Origin: an uncultured Bacteroidales bacterium
GTDB taxonomy: Bacteria; Bacteroidota; Bacteroidia; Bacteroidales; Paludibacteraceae
Assembly: GCA_902784585.1 (NCBI GenBank)
Contig: CACZVM010000005.1
Location: forward strand, 1 to 64,000
Direction of reading: 5' to 3'
Length of the DNA stretch: 64,000 nucleotides
Shown here in pieces: positions 58,264 through 64,000 of this stretch (its first letter is position 1; every line of letters starts with the position of its first letter). The translations under genes were made by a program, and so were the position numbers. Under the pieces are notes generated by a model. That model ran no database searches. It saw only the letters and a list, made by a program, of their open reading frames with translations, and was not told the DNA's origin.

Positions 58264-59540
58264 AACTTACGTACGGCGTTCATAAACTGTTCGCCACGAT
58301 CTTCATAACTCTTAAAGAGGTCAAAGCTGGCGCAACAAGGCGAGAGCAACACCGTGTCGCCTTCGCGTGCGGCGCGGTAGGCTCCTTGGATAGCATCGTG
58401 CAGGTTGTTAGTATCGATGATTTGAAGACCGAAACCGTCGAAATGTTCATGTAGTTTCTCATTGTGCAGGCCCATGAAGACGAGGGTGTGGCATTTCTCG
58501 CGCACGAGTTCGTCTATCTCCGAGTAGTCGTTACCCTTGTCCTTGCCGCCTAGGATGAGAACGGTGGGGGTGGTCATCGACTCAAGTGCGTACCAGCAGG
58601 AATTGACGTTTGTGGCTTTGCTGTCGTTGATCCAGCGTACACCACGGACTGTAGCGACGTACTGCAGACGGTGTTCGACACCCTGGAAGGTCTTCAAACT
58701 CTCGCGAATGATCTCCTTGCGAATACCCACTACGTTCGCAGCGATGGTGGCCGCCATCGAATTGAGCACATTATGTCGTCCCTTCAGCGCCAGTTCGTCT
58801 TCACCTACCGGCAGCGGGTTGGGTTGAGTGAATCCGTAAGGATAGAGAGTGGCTCCAAGTTGTAGTTTCTTCATCTCACGATCTATTACGGGATCTTCTG
58901 CCCAATAGATGAATGCATCGTCTGTCGTCTGGTTGCGCGTGATGCGGAACTTGGCATCTACGTAGTTCTGGAACTGGAAATCGTAGCGGTCCAGATGGTC
59001 GGGTGTGATGTTGAGTAAGATAGCGACGTCGGCGCGGAAATCGTACATGTTATCGAGTTGGAACGAAGATAACTCGATCACGTAGTAGTCGTGATCCTCA
59101 TGCGCCACTTGCAGTGCCAGCGAGTTGCCGATATTTCCGGCAAGACCTACGTTGAGGCCTGCCTGCCGAAGGATATAATAGATCAGCGAGGTGGTGGTGG
59201 TCTTACCGTTCGAACCGGTGATGCAGATCATCTTGGCGTGTGTATAACGCGCCGCGAACTCAATCTCGGAGATGATAGGTGTACCCTGCGCCTGCAATTT
59301 CTGGATGAGCGGTGCTGTCAGTGGAATGCCGGGTGATTTGACTACTTCGTCTGCATTGAGAATCAACTCCTCAGTATGCTTGCCGTCTTCCCACTTGACG
59401 CCGTTCTGGTCGAGCAACGCACGGTAAGGCTCCGTGATCGTTCCGCAGTCGCTCACGAACACGTCGAACCCTTTCTCTTTGGCGAGGATGGCTGCTCCGC
59501 TGCCTGATTCGCCGGCGCCTAAAACAACAATTCGTTTCAT
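58260..59540 (-). CDS. murD: MurD, UDP-MurNAc-L-alanine:D-glutamate ligase
   Basis: MurD adds D-Glu to UDP-MurNAc-L-Ala in the cytoplasm, using ATP. The 426-aa protein has the N-terminal Rossmann loop VLGAGESGSGAAILA, the ATP loop ITGSNGKTTTTSL (about 110-122), YVIELSSFQLD and NITPDHLDRY. The C-terminal domain has INDSKATNVNS and LILGGKDKGND. Its start is 1 base from the mraY stop. Confidence 0.97.
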   Translation of the reverse strand: MKRIVVLGAGESGSGAAILAKEKGFDVFVSDCGTITEPYRALLDQNGVKWEDGKHTEELILNADEVVKSPGIPLTAPLIQKLQAQGTPIISEIEFAARYTHAKMICITGSNGKTTTTSLIYYILRQAGLNVGLAGNIGNSLALQVAHEDHDYYVIELSSFQLDNMYDFRADVAILLNITPDHLDRYDFQFQNYVDAKFRITRNQTTDDAFIYWAEDPVIDREMKKLQLGATLYPYGFTQPNPLPVGEDELALKGRHNVLNSMAATIAANVVGIRKEIIRESLKTFQGVEHRLQYVATVRGVRWINDSKATNVNSCWYALESMTTPTVLILGGKDKGNDYSEIDELVREKCHTLVFMGLHNEKLHEHFDGFGLQIIDTNNLHDAIQGAYRAAREGDTVLLSPCCASFDLFKSYEDRGEQFMNAVRKL

Positions 59541-59541
59541 G

Positions 59542-60813
59542 TTATCTTATTTTCAATGTCAATATGGTTAATGCTGCCAGTATCAGCGTCACGATGCAGA
59601 AGCGCAGCACAATCTTCGTCTCGTGGTGCAAGTTTTTGCTGCCACGGAAGAGGATGGTGCAGGTCGGGTCGTTCTTGAGTACCTGATCTACGCTGGTACG
59701 GAAATGGTCATGTAGCGGCGTTCGTTTCCATATGCGCACATGCTGTCCACGTTTCTTATAGAACTTATACACCTGTGTCTGTACGATGACGCTCACGCTC
59801 TCCATGAGGAACACTCCGCAGAGTACGGGTACCAGTAATTCCTTATGAATGATCATGGCTGTTACACCGATGATGCCGCCTACAGTCAGGCTGCCTGTGT
59901 CACCCAGAAAGACCTGAGCGGGAAAACCATTAAACCAGAGGTAACCCACCAGTGCTCCTACGAATGATGCCAGGAAGACGACCAGTTCTTCACTGCCGGG
60001 GATATACATCACGTCGAAATATTCGGCCCATACTACGCTACCGCTGGTGTAGGCCAGTATGAGCAAGGCGATGCCGATGATGGCAGAGTTGCCGGCACAC
60101 ATACCGTCCATGCCGTCGTTCAGGTTTGCGCCGTTGCTCACTGCTGCCACTACGAATACCGTCAGCAGTACGAAGAAGATCCAACCGAAGCGGTATTTGT
60201 TCGCTTCACCGGTCCAACTGAACAGGTCTGCATAGTTGAAGTTATGATGTTTGACGAAAGGAATAGTGGTCTGTGTTGATTTGATCTCCGGTGTTTTTTC
60301 TACCACCACGATATTATTTTCTATATGACTGCTTACCACTTCGTTCATCGCCACGGCCGGGCAGAAACGCAGCGTCAGTCCGACGATCAGTCCCAGTGTT
60401 ACTTGGCCGGCGATCTTGATCCAACCGTTCAGTCCTTCTTTGTTCTTACGGAAGGTCTTGATATAGTCGTCGGCAAAACCCAGGCTTCCCATCAGTAGGG
60501 TGGTGATGATCATCAGGATCATGTAGATGTTGCTCAGTTTGCCCAATAGCAGGCAGGGGATCAGAATGGCGGCGATAACGATCAGTCCGCCCATGGTGGG
60601 AACACCCTTCTTCGCTACGTTGAAGGGGTCGATGCTGGCATCACGCTGCGTCTCAGAGATGTTATGACGCTTCATGTAGTTGATGAACCAATTGCCCATC
60701 CATATGCTCACGCAGAGTGCGCTGATGCCTGCTGTGATGGCGCGGAAGGATATATAGGTGAACAGACGCGCACCCAACACATCACTGAAATGATTAAACA
60801 GAGAATATAACAT
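59542..60813 (-). CDS. mraY: MraY, phospho-MurNAc-pentapeptide transferase
   Basis: MraY makes lipid I from UDP-MurNAc-pentapeptide and undecaprenyl phosphate. The 423-aa protein is longer than the roughly 360 usual elsewhere. Part of the excess is a periplasmic-type insertion (about 185-230) that I associate with Bacteroidales. Key motifs are KKGVPTMGG, FADDYIKTFRKNKEGLNGW (catalytic Asp pair), NLNDGMDGMCAGN and VFLGDTGSLTVGG. The usual HHH motif reads TPLHDHFR here, and I think this is the lineage form. About ten membrane helices. It lies 38 bases after murE. Confidence 0.96.
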   Translation of the reverse strand: MLYSLFNHFSDVLGARLFTYISFRAITAGISALCVSIWMGNWFINYMKRHNISETQRDASIDPFNVAKKGVPTMGGLIVIAAILIPCLLLGKLSNIYMILMIITTLLMGSLGFADDYIKTFRKNKEGLNGWIKIAGQVTLGLIVGLTLRFCPAVAMNEVVSSHIENNIVVVEKTPEIKSTQTTIPFVKHHNFNYADLFSWTGEANKYRFGWIFFVLLTVFVVAAVSNGANLNDGMDGMCAGNSAIIGIALLILAYTSGSVVWAEYFDVMYIPGSEELVVFLASFVGALVGYLWFNGFPAQVFLGDTGSLTVGGIIGVTAMIIHKELLVPVLCGVFLMESVSVIVQTQVYKFYKKRGQHVRIWKRTPLHDHFRTSVDQVLKNDPTCTILFRGSKNLHHETKIVLRFCIVTLILAALTILTLKIR

Positions 60814-60851
60814 AATTGTCTTTCGTTATATCGTTATGACCTTATTACGGA

Positions 60852-62327
60852 TTAAATATACTTACGAACCACCTCGTGATCATCAAAATGATGTTTCACC
60901 CCTTTGATGATCTGATAGTCTTCATGTCCTTTACCGGCTACGAGGATGACGTCGCCGTTTTGAGCGAGTGTGCAGGCTGTCTGGATGGCAGCGGCGCGAT
61001 CTTCAATGACGAGTGTCGTGCGCAGTTCCTCTGCGTTGAGGCCGTCCGTCATGTCTTTGAGGATGGCGGCAGGTTCTTCGTCACGCGGGTTGTCACTCGT
61101 CAAGATGAGTTGTTCGCTACCGCGTTTGGCGATTTGCGCCATCATCGGACGTTTGCCTTTATCGCGATTGCCTCCGCATCCTACGACGGTGATCAGTTTA
61201 GCACCTTCGTGCTTGATTTCGCGGATGGTTTGAATCACATTATCTACCGCATCAGGCGTATGGGCGTAATCGACGATAGCCGTCCAGCCTTTCGGGCTGT
61301 GGATAGTCTCGAACCTGCCGTTGACGGGCTTGAGTGTGGAGAGTACCCGCAGCACGTCCAGTTCGTCGAAACCGAGGTTGAGTGCGGCACCGTAGATACA
61401 GAGCAGGTTGCTCACGTTGAAGCGTCCCACCAAGGGCACAAACACCTCTTTGCCGTTGATGCTGAGCATCATACCGTCGAAACCTTCTTCAAGGATCTGC
61501 GCCTTGTAATCCGCCAGAGCGCAAGTGGAATAGGTGCGTACGGAAGCCGGGCAATTCTGCGTCATCACGAGGCCGTTCTTGTCGTCTTTGTTGGTAACGG
61601 CAAAAGCTGTTTTCTTCAGTCCGTCGAAGAGCCGTTTCTTGGTGTCGCGGTAATTGTCGAAGGTCTTATGATAGTCAATATGATCGCGCGTGAGGTTGGT
61701 GAACAGCGCACCGTCGAAGTCCAGTCCGGCGATGCGTTCCTGTGCGATGGCGTGACTGCTCACTTCCATGAAGGCATACCTGCAACCGGCATCCACCATA
61801 CGACGCAGCAAACCGTTCAGTTCGATGGCGTCCGGAGTGGTGTGAGTGGCGGCCACGGCTTCGTCTTCGATATAATTGACTACCGTAGAGAGCAGTCCGG
61901 CTTTGTGACCCAGCGCCCGCACGAGTTTATATAGCAAGGTGGCGATGGTGGTCTTGCCGTTGGTACCCGTCACGCCGACGAGCGTCAGTTGTTTGCTTGG
62001 TTCACCGAACCATCTGCTTGCCAGCAACCCCAAGGCTTTATCGGTGTTCTCTACGAGGATATATGTAGGTCTGACGGCGAGCCCGTGGTCGCGAGTGATG
62101 TCTTCTTTCGGCATAAAACTGCTGTCCGAGAGAACGATCGCTGCAGCACCTCGTGCGACACAACCATCAATGAACGTGTGTCCATCTACTGCTGTGCCCA
62201 CTTGTGCGACAAATAAATCTCCTTCGCCTATCTTGCGGCTGTCGAAATGAATGCCGTTAATCTCCTTGTCGGTGCTCCCGATGATTTGGAGAGGCTGAAT
62301 GGCTGTCAATAGTTCGTTTAACTTCAT
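60852..62327 (-). CDS. murE: MurE, UDP-MurNAc-tripeptide ligase (meso-diaminopimelate type)
   Basis: MurE adds the third residue of the peptide stem. The 491-aa protein has the uridine-side N-terminal domain (IHFDSRKIGEGDLFVA), the ATP loop GVTGTNGKTTIATLL (about 117-131), DYAHTPDAVDN and TVVGCGGNRDKGKRP. The C-terminal TSDNPRDEEP holds the DNPR motif, diagnostic of the diaminopimelate-adding type rather than the lysine type. This predicts meso-DAP peptidoglycan. It follows ftsI in the cluster. Confidence 0.97.
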   Translation of the reverse strand: MKLNELLTAIQPLQIIGSTDKEINGIHFDSRKIGEGDLFVAQVGTAVDGHTFIDGCVARGAAAIVLSDSSFMPKEDITRDHGLAVRPTYILVENTDKALGLLASRWFGEPSKQLTLVGVTGTNGKTTIATLLYKLVRALGHKAGLLSTVVNYIEDEAVAATHTTPDAIELNGLLRRMVDAGCRYAFMEVSSHAIAQERIAGLDFDGALFTNLTRDHIDYHKTFDNYRDTKKRLFDGLKKTAFAVTNKDDKNGLVMTQNCPASVRTYSTCALADYKAQILEEGFDGMMLSINGKEVFVPLVGRFNVSNLLCIYGAALNLGFDELDVLRVLSTLKPVNGRFETIHSPKGWTAIVDYAHTPDAVDNVIQTIREIKHEGAKLITVVGCGGNRDKGKRPMMAQIAKRGSEQLILTSDNPRDEEPAAILKDMTDGLNAEELRTTLVIEDRAAAIQTACTLAQNGDVILVAGKGHEDYQIIKGVKHHFDDHEVVRKYI

Positions 62328-62361
62328 ATGTTTTGCTTGTGTTGCTTCGGATATGATCCGG

Positions 62362-64000
62362 TCATCGTGTCTCTAGTTTGCGTTCACCTTTGTCGTATAT
62401 ATAGCAACCGGTGTAGGCCATGGTGCGTTCGGCTATCACGCGTACGGTGCTACCGCAGTCCATGCCGGCATCGTACGGGTATTGCGGATCTTCAATCATG
62501 CAGATGCAGGTGTAGCGTGGGTTCTCTTCGGGGAAATAGCCTACGAACGTTATTCTGTGGTGCTTGCCCGAATAACCGTGTCTCGGGATGATAAGCTGTG
62601 CCGTGCCTGTCTTGCCTGCTATCGAGACCAGATCCGACTGTGCTTTCCGGCTCCATAGTCGGCGGGAGGCGGTGCCCAGATAGTTATCCCATACTACGTC
62701 GTGCAGCGCACTTTGAATGTCTGCCAGGGTCTGCTTGCTGCAGATAGACGACTTTACCACTTCGGGACGAAACAGTTTCTCTGTCTCACCGTTCTGCTGG
62801 ATAGCAGTGACGAGCATCGGTCGCATCATCCGACCTTTGTTAGCCAGAGCGTTGTAGAACATGAGTATCTGCATCGGACTCAGTTCGACGGAGTAACCGT
62901 ACGACATCTTGCTGAGTGTGACGGTATCGCGTGGTACGTCTATACGCGCTTTGTCTGCACCTGGTATCTCGCAATAGATGCTGTCCATCAGACCCATCTT
63001 CTCGATGCGGCGAACGAATTTCTTGGCTGACCCTTCATAACTGCGGGTGATTAGTTTGGCCAGGGCGATGTTGGATGACACGGCCAGTGCCGAGCGAACC
63101 GTCAGCAGGGTGTCCATGGGGTGGGCATCGGTATGCTTGACAGTGAAGTACTGCCATGGTTGGCGACTTACGCTCACTGTGTCGTCGATATCGATCTTCC
63201 CGTCATCCAGTGCGGCCACCAGTGCAATGGTCTTGAAGGTGGAACCGGGTTCCACACGTTGCACGGCGTGGTTCTGTGCTTCGTAGTAACTACCGTCTTC
63301 GGCGCGATCGAGGTTGGCGATGGCACGTATATAGCCCGTCTGCGTCTCCATCAAAATGGCACATCCCCACTTGGCATTCCGTTCGGCTGTCTTGCTCAGC
63401 AGGGCCTGCTCCACGATGTCTTGCAGGTTGGCATCGATGGTAGTGACGACATCCATGCCGTCGACGGCTTCCTCCATCGTCACCGACTCGTTGCGTCCAC
63501 CGATTCGCTGGATACTACTCACGCCGTCTATACCTCGCAACTCGCGGTCGAAACGTTTCTCCAGACCTGAGTTGCCTACACCGCCTTCACCGTAGATGCT
63601 GCCTATCGTACGACTGGCCAGCATACCGTACGGCTTGATTCGGCGGTGCTGGTCTTCAAACAGTATTCCGCTTTTGTATTTGCCGCGACGGATGAGTCGG
63701 TTCTGTTCCAGTGCCTGCCGCTGCAGGTAGTTGATACGATGGTCGCATACCTTCAGTCGTTTTTCTCCGCGTCGATAGGCGTTGGTGATACGTGCTTTGT
63801 ATTCGCCGGCTGTGTGATCGCCAACGATGGTAGCTAGGTCGTGTGCCAGACTGTCGATGTTCTCCACGAACAAAGCACCTTGTCTCTCGTGTAGCGCGGG
63901 CACACGCGTATCCATATATACATAATATTGTGGCATACTGCTGGCCAGGAGCTGGCCGCGGCAGTCCAGTATATTACCGCGTGTCGCCGTGATAGGACGG
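62362..64000 (-). CDS. ftsI: FtsI / PBP transpeptidase, 5' end beyond the window
   Basis: This septal peptidoglycan transpeptidase is partnered with FtsW. The frame stays open to the window edge: before the first ATG (63936) it reads ITATRGNILDCRGQLLASS, the conserved start of the PBP dimerisation domain. The true start and the membrane anchor therefore lie past 64000. Catalytic motifs are VEPGSTFKTIA (SxxK nucleophile), VSSNIALAKL (SxN) and IAGKTGTAQL (KTG). No PASTA domain follows; it ends RKLETR. The order ftsI-murE-mraY-murD-ftsW-murG is the standard dcw order. Confidence 0.95.
   Translation of the reverse strand, partial: RPITATRGNILDCRGQLLASSMPQYYVYMDTRVPALHERQGALFVENIDSLAHDLATIVGDHTAGEYKARITNAYRRGEKRLKVCDHRINYLQRQALEQNRLIRRGKYKSGILFEDQHRRIKPYGMLASRTIGSIYGEGGVGNSGLEKRFDRELRGIDGVSSIQRIGGRNESVTMEEAVDGMDVVTTIDANLQDIVEQALLSKTAERNAKWGCAILMETQTGYIRAIANLDRAEDGSYYEAQNHAVQRVEPGSTFKTIALVAALDDGKIDIDDTVSVSRQPWQYFTVKHTDAHPMDTLLTVRSALAVSSNIALAKLITRSYEGSAKKFVRRIEKMGLMDSIYCEIPGADKARIDVPRDTVTLSKMSYGYSVELSPMQILMFYNALANKGRMMRPMLVTAIQQNGETEKLFRPEVVKSSICSKQTLADIQSALHDVVWDNYLGTASRRLWSRKAQSDLVSIAGKTGTAQLIIPRHGYSGKHHRITFVGYFPEENPRYTCICMIEDPQYPYDAGMDCGSTVRVIAERTMAYTGCYIYDKGERKLETR

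Overview
The window reads as chromosomal DNA of a Bacteroidales (Bacteroidota) bacterium. The evidence is: promoters of the Bacteroidota type (TTTG, about 20 bases, TAnnTTTG) in front of most transcription units; Bacteroidota-typical genes (sprA of the type IX secretion system, gldG, DUF4290, DUF5683, PorT-like barrel, DUF3417-type glycogen phosphorylase, TonB with the C-terminal KMPEFPGG motif); and lipoprotein and outer-membrane signals. There is no plasmid or prophage backbone. Coding density is very high, with many 4-base stop/start overlaps.

Layout. 1-6600: tRNA-Leu(CAA), recG, tonB, a CDF metal transporter, a sodium:solute symporter and a small membrane protein, all on the minus strand. 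6600-10070 (+): secreted endonuclease/exonuclease/phosphatase protein, a half-length DUF4290 protein, prs, and a glutaminyl-cyclase-like M28 lipoprotein. 10060-18910 (-): ruvA, a 7.8 kb sprA and a NadR-like kinase. 19080-22300: small accessory genes (paralogous-domain lipoprotein, an unknown 209-aa protein, a DUF1963 protein, a 5' fragment of a second thiL, an unknown 226-aa protein) and a structured non-coding element. 22556-26005 (+): thiL, kdsC, ispD-like, kdsD. 26311-34669 (+): an A+T-rich surface-polymer operon: a cytidylyltransferase/PLP-enzyme fusion, an ornithine-cyclodeaminase-family protein, a TagB/F-like phosphotransferase, a YfhO-type membrane protein and two glycosyltransferases. 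34670-46133 (-): a compact run: PPIase, gldG, LysM/binding protein, PorT-like barrel, GT9, parA, parB, DUF5683, lytic transglycosylase, MerR, GT2. 46245-47294 (+): nrnA. 47330-53074 (-): a 1733-aa secreted protein and a small anchored protein. 53250-64000 (-): glgP and the division/cell-wall genes murG, ftsW, murD, mraY, murE and ftsI (cut by the window edge).

The central theme is envelope construction: peptidoglycan (mur/fts, transglycosylase), Kdo for LPS (kdsC, kdsD), surface glycan or phosphopolymer (26-35 kb), type IX secretion and its probable cargo, outer-membrane folding (PPIase) and energised uptake (TonB). The two most unusual things are (i) the 26-34 kb operon, which looks like a Gram-negative counterpart of teichoic-acid-type phosphoryl decoration, and (ii) at least ten short degenerate tandem arrays with periods of 7, 9, 10 or 11 bases. 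These sit at gene junctions and also inside reading frames (thiL, ispD, the 226-aa gene, the tail of the 155-aa gene). Between the thiL fragment and thiL there is also a 138-base element of three hairpins closed by a perfect 10-base inverted repeat. All functional calls are from reading the sequence; no searches were run.
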